From Mactromeris polynyma (Eukaryota; Mollusca; Bivalvia; Venerida; Mactridae), in the NCBI GenBank assembly GCA_032209605.1, contig JASFXZ010000073.1, positions 248,001 to 312,000 of the forward strand: a DNA stretch of 64,000 bases, in the 5' to 3' direction. A program made the position numbers and the translations under genes. The notes under the pieces were generated by a model. That model saw only the letters and a program-made list of their open reading frames with translations. It made no database searches and had not been told where the DNA came from. Below are positions 1 to 12,800 of the stretch, in pieces; positions within the stretch are counted from its first letter, which is position 1; the number at the start of each line of letters is the position of its first letter.

Positions 1-625
1 TGAAAAAAGATAGACACGCTAGAACAGACGTACATAGAATAGAGAAGATAGACACATCTAGTCAGTGGGTGTCACAAATTGTAGTCGATCGAGAAGGAGA
101 TAGCGACATTCGACTTTGTGTGGAAATGCGACAAGCCATATATACTGTTATGTATGGATTGATCTGGTACGTCATTACCATTCATGCTTGAATAATAAAA
201 GTATGTGTACTAGAAGCAAATGTACGCGCTACACCGATAATTTATCATTACATTCCGAGTTAGCATAATTACTAACTTTGTCGAAGCGATTGTCTTGCTT
301 CTTTACCCTAAAACATTGTTATACTGCTTTCCTGACAAAATCTCGAGAGACCAGAGATATGTATTGAATTGTTAGGGCACATGGACTAAATATTAGTATA
401 TGGCATAATTTAAATCGGCAATTTTTGCGGTAGGCTTTAGACAAAACCCGCACCAAATATTGTCTAAACAAGTATACAGTTGTGGGTCACAAAATATGGA
501 CCGATTCTAGTAGATAAACACTCACAACGCTCCATTTACATTAAGATAACCTGATATTCACTAAGCTTTGGATCTTATAGATATAACTACCGTATTTTGT
601 AGAGTAATCCAGTAATACATGTACA
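1..625. other. Upstream flank of first C1q gene, no gene seen
   Basis: No convincing reading frame or RNA gene is visible. The right part (about 480-625) resembles the DNA just upstream of the second C1q gene (about 2900-3064): both contain a 'tcacaaaatatg' stretch followed by 'agataaacantcaca'. The tandem duplication therefore includes the proximal promoter as well as the coding exons. Confidence 0.6.
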
Positions 626-1708
626 ATGGACTTGTTAAGATTGCTTGTGTCAGCAGTTGTACTAGTTCTTCCTTCGGTTGCCTCTAGTGCAGTTGAATTA
701 CAAGAACAACTTGTTGCCTTGACAACACAGAATGAGTATTTAGTGAAAACAGTACAACAACTTGAGAAGAGGTTGATTAAACTGGAACAATCTGGTAAAC
801 ATATATTTTTTTCAATTTATAATTCGTTTACTCAATGAAATGGTGATGTGTTTATTCTGTGATTTTACACGTATACAATATTATTCACATGAATATGTAA
901 TGTTTCGTTTTATGAAATCCAAATATTAGGATGTTTAGAACATATTTTTAACTTTAATGATCCTGTTTGTCATGTTCAGTCTTATAAGTATATGCGTGTT
1001 TCTGTTTAGAACAGCCCAATTAAAAAATATTTGGCTTGCTCTGCGTAGCACCAACAGGAGTGGCAACGTTCTATGAATCGTCTGATCATACAACAAGTCA
1101 TCTTGATAAGTCATATTAGCAAATTAAGCTACGTTAAAATGTATCAGTAATATTAAAGTTATTGTTTGTTTCCCTTTGATCTTGATAATTTAATATGTCC
1201 GTATACAAACTGTACATGTAATTATTATATGCATCTTTAACAAAATTTATTTTCAGAATCAAAACATGGAGCACTGACACGTCGACAGTATGATGGGCCT
1301 TGGACATTTTCATACCGGATAGATCCAACAAAAGTCACACTCAATCGAAATGATCCGATTGTTTTTCCAACCAGGATTACCGACCTTGGGGGTGGTTATG
1401 ACAATCATACGGGAATTTATACGGCTCCTGTGGCTGGTCTGTACATGATAACCTGCTCCATTCTTGCTGACCATTCTTTAAGCTCGGGTCCACAGCTACA
1501 TACTTCCATCATGGTGGACGGAGTTGTAGAGGCAAACGTTTTTGCATACTCTGAAACAGGAACCCATCGTGACCAGGGTGCTAATACAATATTCGTAAAC
1601 TTGAATCAAGGATCTAGGGTTTGGGTGAGAGTTTTTGATCAACCCAAAGTCACTGTTGGAGGAAACTTGTATTCCACATTTTCTGGTTATATGTTATGGC
1701 AGAATTAG
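626..1708 (+). CDS. Secreted C1q-domain-containing protein, copy 1 (two exons)
   Basis: Exons 626-794 and 1257-1708 join in phase 1 (donor TCTG|GTAAAC, acceptor TTTCAG|AATC) to give 206 residues. Residues 1-21 are a signal peptide. Residues about 24-56 form heptads rich in Leu, Gln, Glu and Lys, predicted as a trimerising coiled coil. Residues about 75-206 are a globular C1q (TNF-like jelly-roll) domain with the family's aromatic and Gly positions, for example 'GIYTAPVAGLYMITCSI' in the middle and 'FSGYMLW' near the C terminus. There is no collagen stalk, so this is the 'C1q-like' type expanded in bivalves, where such proteins act as secreted lectin-like pattern-recognition proteins; the ligand is unknown. 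A possible poly(A) signal ATTAAA lies at 1763-1768. It is nearly identical to the copy 2.4 kb downstream. Confidence 0.93.
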
Positions 1709-3064
1709 TTTATGTATAACCTTTGTTTGCTTATCTGTAGAGCTACTGCAATATGGTAAAACATTAAAACCTTCCTATTTAATTTGTCAGCGTTCTTTTT
1801 ATTATTTAGAAAGTGATAACGCCAAGGAGTAACTGTGAGTTTTCAATTCTTAGTATTTCTCTGCTATATAGTTTTCTTTGAAGTTTCAATAGAAGTTTGC
1901 CCAGCGAAGTTTGAAAGACAATTTCTCAGCGGGGATTATATACGTTATATTGACTCTGAGATTCTTAGAAGTTATACATATAATTTGAATAATCAATTGA
2001 AATTGTAATATTTATTTGTCTAAAAACTTCAAATGCATGTACATGTACATGTAGCACTATAATATATATATATGTATGCCCATATATAATGTCGAATAAC
2101 CAACGGTAATACAAATCAACACTGCACCTGTCAGTTCAGTTATTCTGCTTGACTACTGGACGTTTTCTCACCATGTAAATAACATATTTCAGACGTAGCT
2201 TAGGTCAGCCAAAAATTAAGCAAGTGCATTTGTACTTGTTCGTTGTCTCCCAGCTTACCCGCTTAAAATGCTGTGCAAAAAATGTCCTGACCCTTGGAAG
2301 CATAGTATATGTCTTAATCAAGAGAAATAAAGTACTTACAAGAAGTGATTATTAAAAGTACCTACCTACCTACTCAACCTCACAAAGTTGACTGGGAGAC
2401 AGCAATCAATTTGTTTTAAATTTTGCCACATATCTGAATCAACTATCAGACACATAAATAAATTACGTATAATCACGCACATAAGGCAATCTATTTGCAT
2501 GAACAACGTAAGCGCTACATAATATAATTACTTTTATTTTTTAGAGCAAATACAACTGCTTGTATGTATGTACATACATTACAAATTTCGTCAAAGCAAT
2601 CATCTTTCTTCTATTACTTTGTAAAGTCTGGAAGTTATATATATATTTGTCTTAAAGGTTCTGTAACTTTTACTGAAGTCAGTGCCCTGAGTTATGCTGG
2701 TTTCCTAATAAAATATTGAATGTAATCAAGACCAGATATTTATTTTGGAGTACTGATCTAACATGACAGTATCCAAGATTTAAACAACCATGTGCACACT
2801 TTCTCAGAAATAAGTAATTTTCTATTTTAACGAGCGGCAGATAAGCCCCAAAGACAAAACAGATTTAGCCCTAAATAATGTCACAGCAGATCGTTTTGGT
2901 TCACAAAATATGCCCTAATTCTAATAGATAAACAGTCACAGAGCTCCAAATAGGTTAAGATAGTTAAACACTGATAAACATTTCGCTTGAGATCTTTTGA
3001 ACAGAATATATTCTAGTGTTATATTATCATAAATTTAGTACAGCAATTTAGTACGTAATATACA
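1709..3064. other. Spacer between the two C1q genes
   Basis: No coding exon is seen. A short inverted repeat (GTCTCCCAG near 2250, CTGGGAGAC near 2393) brackets about 150 bp and may be a small MITE. AT microsatellite DNA lies near 2060-2080 and 2637-2650. The last 150 bp match the promoter-proximal region of the first copy. Confidence 0.5.
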
Positions 3065-4059
3065 ATGTACTTGTTAAGATTGCTTGTGTCAGCAGTTGTA
3101 CTAGTACTTCCTTCTGTAATTGCCTCCAGTGCTGTTGAGTTACAAGAACAAATAGTTGCATTGACAACCCAGAATGAGTATTTAGTGAAAACAGTACAAC
3201 AACTTGAGAAGAGGTTGATTAAACTGGAACAATCTGGTAAATATATGTTCACATTTTAAGTAATATGTGAAATTCATGTACATGTAATATTGTTTTGTTC
3301 ATTGTTTGTACATGCCTAATTATTCACTTGATAATTTATTTAATGATTCCCCCTTGTTGACCCCTTCTTCTTTTCTTGGTTGTTTTGATAATTAGTCAGA
3401 TAATTCCTTATGCCCCAGTCCCATAAATGTTTGCACAGTCAGAAATTTGCAAAATAGCGATATTCGGCATATCACATCAGGTATTGGACTCACGTTGTTC
3501 ACGCATGGCAAATTTGTAACTACACTTTGTAACATAATTATGCAATAAACGTGTGTATATAATTCAATACACTGTATATGAATATATATAAAACAATTAA
3601 TTTTCAGAAACTAAGCATGGAGCACCGACACGTCGACAGTATGATGGGCCTTGGACATTTTCGTACCGGAGAGATCAAACAAAAGTCACACTCAATCGAA
3701 ATGATCCGATTGTGTTTCCAACCAGGATTACCGACCTTGGGGGTGGTTATGACAACCATACAGGAATTTATACGGCTCCAGAGGCTGGCCTGTACATGAT
3801 AACCTGCTCCATTCTTGCAGATAATTCTTTAAGCTCGGGTCCACAGCTACATACTTCCATTATGGTTGATGGAGTTCCTGAGGCAAACGTTTTTGCATAC
3901 GCTGAATCAGGAACCCATCGTGACCAGGGTGCTAATACAATATTCGTGAACTTGCAGCAAGGATCTAGAGTTTGGGTGAGAGTCATTGATCAAACCCATG
4001 TCACTGTTGGAGGAAACTTGTATTCCACGTTTTCGGGTTATATGTTATGGCGGAATTAG
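3065..4059 (+). CDS. Secreted C1q-domain-containing protein, copy 2 (two exons)
   Basis: Exons 3065-3236 and 3608-4059 join in phase 1 to give 207 residues, one more than copy 1 because of an extra Ile in the signal peptide. The order is the same: signal peptide (1-22), coiled coil (about 25-57), C1q domain (about 76-207). Second exons of the two copies are both 452 bp and differ at scattered, often conservative positions (for example SETGTH versus SESGTH, VFDQP versus VIDQT), so both appear to be maintained as functional genes. A canonical AATAAA is at 4111-4116. Role is inferred as innate immune recognition in haemolymph or mucus; the ligand cannot be told from sequence. Confidence 0.93.
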
Positions 4060-5540
4060 ATCATGCAGTTATGATGAATTTAACTGTACAGCTATTATGC
4101 TAAGGTAAAAAATAAAACCTATACATGCATGTTAGCCTTATTTTGTTTTATTTGGAAAATAACAAAGCCAGGGTGTGACTGGTTTTTTAAATTCAGAGTA
4201 TTGGTGGATAATAAACGTTCCTGACCATGAACTTCTGAGTAATATACTGGCGTCAAATAAAAACGCAACTTGTAAAACGTTCTTATTCAGAGTATGTAAA
4301 AAAAAGAGAGTAAAAATTAACTACTTTTTTAACCAGGTAATTATCTGGTTATCACGTTAAAGTTACTAGATAACTTCTAACTTAATTGCTAACTAGATAA
4401 TTATGTCGTTAATTATAGATACTTAACTCATTTACCACTTAACTAGATAATTATGTAGCCAACTAGATATTTATTGCGTTAACTTACTTAACACTTGCCT
4501 AAAAATAGATTGGTGGGTAGGTGGTGGCAGTTGTGGGCACTATCAGACAATTTTTCGTGTTAAGATATTTATCTGGTATGAAAATTTATCAAGATACTTA
4601 TCTAGTTAACCACATAATTATCTAGTTAATTAAGTAGTTAACTGGTGGCAGAAATATGCCACCATAGTATCCCTCATAAAACCTTAGTCTGGTAAGTGGT
4701 TGTATTATAGGTAAGAGAAGGCCACTGAATAATGTGTTTGCTGTTTTCTTAATACATGTATCGACATCATTTGAATGTGTATGCCTGTGTACTTTGCTTA
4801 CTTAAGCTTGGTGACTCAGGTGAGTAATCTAGGGGAATATTTTCCCTCTTATTTTATGACATCACTAATGGAACAATTCTGCCATTCCACATAATTGTTA
4901 AAATGTTAAAATGAACATATTAGTGTAAATGATAAACAACTTTTGAAATATTGTCCACTGTCTATGATAATTGATTTTCAATCTATCATCAGAAAGAAGC
5001 CATAAAATAAAAATGTTCCTAAGTACTGGTAACCAAGACAACTTGGAAGTTATGTTGTTATGTATCAAAGAAATATCCTATAATTTTTCTTTCATACCTC
5101 AAAAACTAAAAAAACAACAAACAAACATGGACAGAGCATTTTTTTTATTTTCTCTTAGCTCATTTGTAGTAAGCAGTCCTGTACAATGTATCAGTCCAAT
5201 AAACACTGATAAGAATTAAAGATTGTCTAAAATCAACACTTCATCAGATGAAGGTCTAAAAAACATACTTGCCATGTTTCTTTTTTTATAATGATGAAAT
5301 TCAATGGGACATATGAAAATTCTCAACAGAAATAACATGCTTCAAATTTGAGTCTACAAGTCACATTTTACATCTGAACACATTGTAACACTCTTAATAC
5401 ATCTGTGGAACATATCTCTAACAATCACAGAGTATTAAGAACTAGTACCAAGCCTTTCATCACATTTGAAACCAGTCTCTGCAGCCATCAATATATAACC
5501 TCAACAATTCAAGTCAACATTCATAATTATGAGCAAAAAG
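4060..5540. repeat. Intergenic DNA with an inverted-repeat stretch rich in ACTAGATAA
   Basis: From about 4325 to 4680 the motif 'aactagataatta' occurs several times on one side and its complement 'taattatctagtta' on the other, with an 8-bp palindrome (TGGTGGCA/TGCCACCA) at 4644-4665. This looks like a degenerate foldback element. The rest (4690-5540) shows no gene; its right part would be the 3' UTR of MRPL27, which is transcribed leftward. Confidence 0.45.
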
Positions 5541-8500
5541 TCACGTTTCTGAAATGAGTTTAAACTTTGCATGTACAGGAGTGGGATATATATTCCAGAA
5601 TTTTTTATGAATGACCATTCCCTTTTGTACTCTCTCATAAAGTGGACTGTCAGGGAAGGGATTCAATTTCTCACATGATACGACAACAACTCCATCTCTG
5701 AGCGCATAGAGAGTGTTAGACTTTGTAATCCCAACCTGAAAATCAGAAGCAGTTTGTTAAGATCTTCAAATGTATAATTTTTAGAGTTACATAACTACAA
5801 GATACCAGTAAATAGTAAGACGCATACATAACATTAAACAAGAGTGTCATGATAACCCTAACATAACATTAAACAAAACGGTCATGATGACCCTAACATG
5901 ACATTAAACAAAAGGGTCATGATGACCCTATATTGGTCACCTGAGTACATTGCCATGTTGGCCTCAAGAGTCCAAGGGGATTTTCAATGATTTTACCACA
6001 TGACCTACTTTTGACCCCACATAACCTAGTACCACACTGGACTTGCATTCTATTAAGATAAACATTCTGAACAAGTTTTATGTAGTTCCAGTAGAAAATG
6101 CAGCCTCCCAAGAATCATCAAGGATTTTCCATCATTTTATCTTCTGACCTAGTTTTTGACCCCAGAGGATCCAGTTTCAATCTTGACCTACATTTTATTG
6201 AGGTAAACATTTTGACCATGTCTCATATAGTCAACAAGAGCGCATACCATTGCAAAATACGCCCGTTATAACATTTTTGTCACTAGAGTTTAAAATAAAG
6301 CAGTGTAAAAATGACTCATCTCCTATGACTCCACCTTTAGTGACCTAGCTAGGTTTGAACCTGACTTGATCCATTTGCATAGAATCAACTTAGTACCTCC
6401 AGGAAAAATATTCCAACAACTGTTTTCGAAATTTATGCAATGTATTTAATAACAATAAAAATTGCTCTCTGGCCAATTCTGGTGAAGATTGGACAAAGAA
6501 TTCTAAAGTTACTGATCAGACGAGACCAATTTTAGGTAATTTCTCTAATTAAAGGGCAATAACTCTAGAGTGACAAGTGCGATATGGCTGATTATCGAAC
6601 TTGTGCAAGATATTGTGCTGATACACCTTATGACCAAGTCTGGTGAAGATTGAAAAAAGAATACTTGAGATATTGATCGGGCAACATGCTGGACGCCGCC
6701 CCCCCCATCCGCCCAACTGCCGCAGGTGAAACTATAAAATATGTCCCGTTCTTTGAACGGGTGTATAAAAATGTGACCGCTAGAGTATGAAGGTTATACT
6801 ATAATTGGACCTATTTACCTAGCTTTTGACTCTAGATGACCAAGTTTCGAACTTGACCTAGATTTTATTAAGGTTCACATTTTGACCACGTCTCATACAG
6901 ATAAATCCAAAAATGTGACCACTGGTGTGTTTACAAAATTTTACTATAATTGGACCTAGTGACCTAGTTTTTGACCCCAGATGACCCAGTTTCGAACTTG
7001 GCCTAGATTTCATTGCAACAAATGTTCTGACCAAATTTCATGCAGATCAGGTAAAAGAGTGTTAACACGCCAACTTGTTGATGACGGACACACGGCCATC
7101 CCAATAGCTCACCTTGAGCACTTAAAACTTGTACAGAAATAATTTATGTCTAATATTGAACTAACTATAATATGACAAGTTATTTTGAATTTCTAAACAG
7201 AAAAGATCATTAATATCACTGCACTTTTTGTTAAAAAGTTATTATCAAAATGCCAAAAATCTCACATTTTCTCCTGGATAAAGAGTAAGACCAAACTGTT
7301 TAGCTAACGTTTCTCCTTTGTAAACAAATTCCCCATCTAGCTTATTAGGTCCTCTACGTTTTCCTGGTGTACTACCTCTAGGATTCTTTGTGGTCCCTGA
7401 AGATTTTGTTTTTTTACCACATGATGGTTGATACAGTGTAGTTGCAACTGGTAACACTGAAAGGAAGGAAAGGTTTGTACCAGACATGAAACATTTCAAC
7501 CACTACTGACCTCATAGATGCAAAGAAAGAAAGACAAGTTGCCAACAAGACAATTCACCATCAATTGTATACAACAGAGGGCCACCAAGCAGGGTTTGTG
7601 TCCATTGCTTGAATTATAGTTTTGCTAGAAAATGGTCATAATTTGGAAAATAACCGTCGTTTATACACACACAGGACTCTCACTAGACATCATTAATCAA
7701 GAGGAAATAATGACCCTTGGTGATAACAATTTAAAGAACTAATACCTGATACTTCCTATGAACTTTAATGTAAATATGACCCTGAAGGAAAAATTTCAAG
7801 AATCAAGAACGCGTTTTTGCAAATTGCAAAATGTAAACTAAAGCCTTATGATTAGCGATTGAGGGGTAAACTTATGTCAACTTAAGGCCTAATATTGCCA
7901 TTATATCTACTTTCTGACTTGATAACACAGGCTTCCTGAAAGTTAAAATTGTCTGCCTGTCCACCAGTCGGGCAGATGATTAAAAGTTGCCTGACCAAAA
8001 AAATGTTTACCGGACCGAAAAAAACAAGCGTATTTTTCTGAATTAAGTATTATTCTAATATGACCATGTTTTAAACTGCAGAAAACTGGCACAAATAATA
8101 AAGGACTAAAATTGCAAAATATTGTAGTTTTGATAAGCATAGGGCATTGATAAAAGCACCAGTGTTTTCCTTCAGTTATCATATCTGTATTTCTCATGAT
8201 GGTATTATTTTTCAGTGTTATGTTGTCCCTTGTTTCAACTATGTTTTTTTACCTGGGTTTGTCTGTGTTTCTGGAGTCTCGATTACATTGGTCTATTAGG
8301 AAACCCAGTAATCGTTAAGCAATGACATGGGGCGAAATGAACATGGGCGAAATGCCTTGAGTACGGAACAATAACACCTCACGAAAACCGAAAAAACATA
8401 TTTGCTTATTCTATAATCAAATATTTAATGAACATTTATAAATCCTGTGCAATCGTATGGAATTAATTATACTGTTAATCACCAACCCTAACACTGGATT

Positions 8501-9347
8501 CAACAGTTGGAAGCTAGCACGAGAAATAATTGTGAACCGGTGTGCACTGAAGGGTGAAAATAGAGGTAAACAACACTGATTTAACACCTAATATTTCACG
8601 TATACGGCAAAATACAGAAGTTAAGATTGCACTGACAATTTTAATGATACTTTTCGCTGGTCATTTGGTCCTATATCATTTCAAAATTTACCGGACCGGG
8701 CCAATATGTACCGGTCGAGTCCGATGGTCCGGCGTATTTCGGGAAGCCTGGTTAACATTTATATAACATTTCCGAGATATTTTTAATATTTCATGGCGAT
8801 GCCTGATGGACCATTGTTTAGCATGTATTGTAATCTGGTGTTTACCTCACAGAAAATAAGAAATCATTTTCCTAAGCTTGAGAATGTGTCAAAACATATG
8901 ACACAAGGATATGTTACACATGTTCCTGACTGTAACTTGTAAGAGCACTACGTGACCATATGTATCTATTGCGTACTACGTCCACAACATAACAAATGCA
9001 GCGACTAAACCACATGTTAATGAGGACAATACATATTTTGAAATATAGGAATATTTCCATATAGTGATAAAAATGTTCGCGTAACGTTACATCCAAACAT
9101 GTCCGAAAGAAGTTGTCCGAATAATACTTAACATAATGCGAGTTACTCCCCTTGCAAATGCATGCCATGAACGCGTCGTTAATTAAATGAACCTGCAGCA
9201 TAAACAACATTTAAATAGCTTGTTTTGAAGTATTAATGGATTAGAATTAAATATTTATAGTTCAAGATCGTGTATACCTGATGAAATTGGAAGAAATGAT
9301 GATTTTTTCAACGACTTTGATACGGCTGCCATCAAGGGCGCAGCCAT
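5541..9347 (-). CDS. MRPL27: Mitochondrial ribosomal protein L27 (bL27m), three exons
   Basis: Minus-strand exons: 9347-9278 (start), 7456-7266, 5735-5541 (stop). The join is 456 nt, 151 residues, close to the human protein (148). Residues 1-24 are rich in Ala, Ser and Lys without acids, as expected of a mitochondrial targeting sequence. Then comes the conserved bL27 N-terminal block (KKTKSSGTTKNPRG, PGKRRGP, LDGEFVYKGE) and the second exon ends 'GLTLYPGEN', continuing directly into 'VGITKSNTLYALRDG' and 'GVVVVSCEK'. bL27 sits at the peptidyl-transferase centre of the large ribosomal subunit. It shares a 465-bp promoter with EME1 on the other strand. Introns are filled with repeats (5830-7130; 7928-8750). 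Confidence 0.93.
5828..7135. repeat. Degenerate bivalve-type interspersed repeat with a nested insertion (MRPL27 intron 2)
   Basis: The block repeats phrases such as 'tgacccnagatgacc', 'gaacttgacctagat' and 'tttgaccaagtttcat' several times (5990-6230, 6790-7060). It begins with two or three copies of 'gtcatgat(a/g)accctaacat' and ends with 'cggacacacggccatccc' and 'agctcaccttgag'. A second unit, about 6236-6765, interrupts it: it starts 'caagagcgcatacc' and ends with a short C-rich tract and the palindrome CCCGTTCTTTGAACGGG. The flanking phrases on the two sides of this inner unit are continuous with each other in the uninterrupted copy at about 6890-6920, so it looks nested. No intact reading frame is seen. 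Confidence 0.6.
7928..8750. mobile_element. hAT-like non-autonomous DNA transposon (MRPL27 intron 1)
   Basis: Terminal inverted repeats CAGGCTTCCTGAAA (left) and TTTCGGGAAGCCTG (right) bound 823 bp. The CAG...CTG ends are typical of hAT elements. Flanks 'gataaca' and 'gttaaca' differ by one base and may be an old target-site duplication. The interior has subterminal 'ttaccggaccg' copies in opposite orientation and no transposase frame. Confidence 0.6.
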
Positions 9348-9812
9348 TTTGAAACACTGTAGTGCGAAATGCGTGGAAACGCAGAAAGTAGTTTTGTGTG
9401 TGCACCGATTTAGATCTGTGATATTTGTAGTAGTTATAATAATATTACATGCATGTTGCAAATAAATATGTAGATACACCATGATGGATAGAGATAGATG
9501 AAAAATACTGCGAATATGCGCAATGGTTACACACATTGACAGTTGGCGGGAAAATTAAAGTGAAAGTAAACAGCTGACTAAAAGTTTTGCCAATAATTTG
9601 TGCAAGACCTTTCTGAACGTCTCAGTTGTCGCAGGTCATTTTATTGAACTAGTGAGATATATTGTCGTTGTGATAAACTGTAAAACACGTATGGTTGTTT
9701 TGTCAACACTACCAATTAGTTAATTTCATTTCATTTTAGCTTCAGTTTTGAGTTTAGTTAGTTTATAGGTAATAACGATCACTTAATTGTAGCTACTAAA
9801 CTTTCCAAAGTG
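9348..9812. promoter_or_regulatory. Bidirectional promoter between MRPL27 and EME1 with an E2F-like site
   Basis: The 465 bp between the two start codons must hold both promoters and 5' UTRs. No TATA box is placed convincingly. The stretch TTGGCGGGAAA at 9543-9553 fits the E2F consensus (TTTSSCGC/GGCGGGAAA), which suits S-phase expression of a recombination nuclease subunit. Function is inferred from the motif only. Confidence 0.55.
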
Positions 9813-12800
9813 ATGAGTAAACACGGTTGTATATCAGACAATTCGTCTAGTGATGATGAAAGACTGCCAGACTTTGGAAGCTTACGTGATAGACTAGCTA
9901 GAAAAAGACAGCTTATTTCAATTAATAGCATCAGCAGAAGCAATACTGCCAGTAGTCTTAAAACGGTTCCTGATAATACAGACATTGTATATGCTGATTA
10001 CAAAGGCAATCCATACACTGCAACATCACTGGTTCAGTCCAATCCTGACAATTGCGGTGGAAGTTCTAGTGCTGAAATTAAAAAACAATTAATACCTCAG
10101 AATACTTCGAAGTGTCTTAGTGATGACGAAGGAAGTGTTATGCTTTTACCTCAACCATCTGCACCAAAAGTGAAGAAAAGATCTGCTGAGGAGATTGAAA
10201 ACAAAAGAAAGCAAGCTCAGGTTTAATTGTGTCTATTCTATTTGAGACTTGTGTTTAGCACTTTTCAGATTTAGTTCAATACTGTAAGACGGTGTCAGGC
10301 CCGTAGCTGGGCATACGCACGTACGCCTGTGCGTATCATCATTTTCAAAAGACGAAAAACTAAAAAATCTAAATCAGCATTAAAAATCGAAGGCTGAGGT
10401 GGGTGAAGGGTTACAGCACAGCTAATATTCACAACTTAAAATTTTCATTGACAATACGTCCAATCCATATCTCGGAAAATGAGTATTGAAGATGTAAATA
10501 TTGAAGACACTATTTGCGTCAGTTTATACTGACTTTACTATTATGACATGCGCGAAGGAGCTGGGGCCGGCTCGCAATGGCAATGGGCCGCGGACATTTA
10601 TGACCCCTACTTCTCATCTGTATCATAAACTAATAAAAACCAGCCACAAAATTTATTGGCATTCAGCCAAGATATTTAATACACATGGCAAAGTGTTATC
10701 ATCGCTACCAGACAGGGGCCGTCGCTAGTACACTGCCTGCCATCAATGAATGCATGGTGACAAGAATAATTATTTTGGTTCGTTAATGACATGTACAGTT
10801 ACTGGACTATCCCGGACTCTCCTTTTGCACCCTAGAGAGCCATGGACAATTAATATCTATTAACATGTCATTTTATAGCTGGGCATATCTTTATGTGTAT
10901 GGACCATCGCATTGTAGTGTTTGGAAAGTTCTGAATATGCGTTGACGCGAGACTATACAATTACCACCGAATGTGATTGCATTTGTTTGTATAATTAAAT
11001 ACGACGTATGCTAATTTACTCATGTGTTATTTTGAACCTTGTAGATAACACATATATTGCACATGTTGGTTTCGTGATTTTGCATTTGCTAATGATGATA
11101 TATGTCATTGTTTATATTGCTTTCATGTACCTGAATAAATACATTAAATTGCGACTGAACTGTTTCAAAATATAACCTTAACAGTCCCGTGTATATTTAC
11201 AAAATTACAAAATATTTGTATGAATAAATGTAATAACTTACAAGCAGAAAACAAAATTTCGGAAAATATCATTTTAAAAGTGATGGACTTCGTGCCTGAG
11301 AAAATTTATTTTATTATTAAATATTACTCATCCGGAGGGGATACCCCTCCCGCACCCATCCAATCCGCGGCCCCAATGCTCAATACCTTCCTACGCGCCT
11401 GCTATAAGGCTATGTAAATGTTTGTGTTATATTGCTGTGAATATTGACGGACGCTGTATTTTTTTAAAAATAAATGGTCCCTATAAATGAAAATTTCGAC
11501 TCCGTTTATATCAAACTATATCAAATTTCGAGGGGGGGGGGGCGTACCCACCGCTATACAAAGGAGGGGGACATCACCTCCTTGTACCTCCCCTAGTCGT
11601 GCGTATCATCAAAAACAGCCCAGCTACGGCCCTGGGTGTAAAAATGTTTAAGATTTATTCAAATACAGAAAAATAACCATTATCTGTTAGTGTATTGATT
11701 GATATTTGTTAAGGTTGTCAACAATCTGGTTGTCATTTATACAAAAATACATTGCAGGAATGTCCTGATTTTTTGTAAAGATAATGTAACCAGGTCACAT
11801 TTTTCTGTCCCAAATGCATTTTTAAATTATCATTATTTCAATGTTTGTACCCATAAATGAAGTTCACCTATAAGCCTAAGAAGTATTACTCATACCTCTT
11901 TTATATCATAATTCATATATATATGACTGTGGCAGGAAAAGAAAGAACAAAGAGAGAAGGAAAAACAGGTGAAAGAAGCAGAAAAGGAGATGAGAAGAGT
12001 GGAGAGAGAATCAAAGAAACAGATCAGTTTAGGTTCTTGCTTAAAGGTATAGTTAATTGTTATGTCCTTAATTCCTCTCCTTAAAAATATGTATAAATTA
12101 AATATCTTATAATTGGTATAGTGATATTTTTTAATTTTTTTCTTTTCCTACAGAGTCAGTTTATTCAAGTATTTTTCATTTGTTTCCAGTCCAAATATTT
12201 GGTCTGTGTCTATCCTTCATTCACTTGGAATCTTTGTTGTGCTCCAGCTCATGGTCTCATTGTGCTATTGCCAGTTTTATATCATAATACTGAAAAAGAA
12301 ATGTTCCTTGCAAAACAGTAATGCACATTTTGAAGGTACAAAATTTGAAAGAAACTGAATGATAGATTCAATGGTTAAATTACAGTCTGTCACAGAGTGT
12401 TTCTTGAGCCTGCAGTGAACCTGCATAAATTTTCCTATAAACTTTTTGTACCTTCCTGGATGAATATAAAATAATGATGACTATATGAATTCAGTGTTAC
12501 ATATTCAGGGGTTCCATTTTACCCTGGAGTTGACCCTTTGACCCCTGGAATTTCCAAAGAGCCACAAATTGACCCTCAGGAGTCTGGCTGAAGGGTCATT
12601 TTTCTCTAAATTATTGTGAAATGGTCCAATCCAGTCCTAAATGACTCTTGAGTTTCAGCACCTAGTGGAACCCCTGAAATTATTATTACTTGGTCACTAG
12701 ATATTGGAAGCCCATGGCCTATAATGGAACACAAAAGCTTAGGATTGTTTCTGTTTGTTACTGCATTTATCAAAATTTTCTTCACAGTATATTCATGTTT

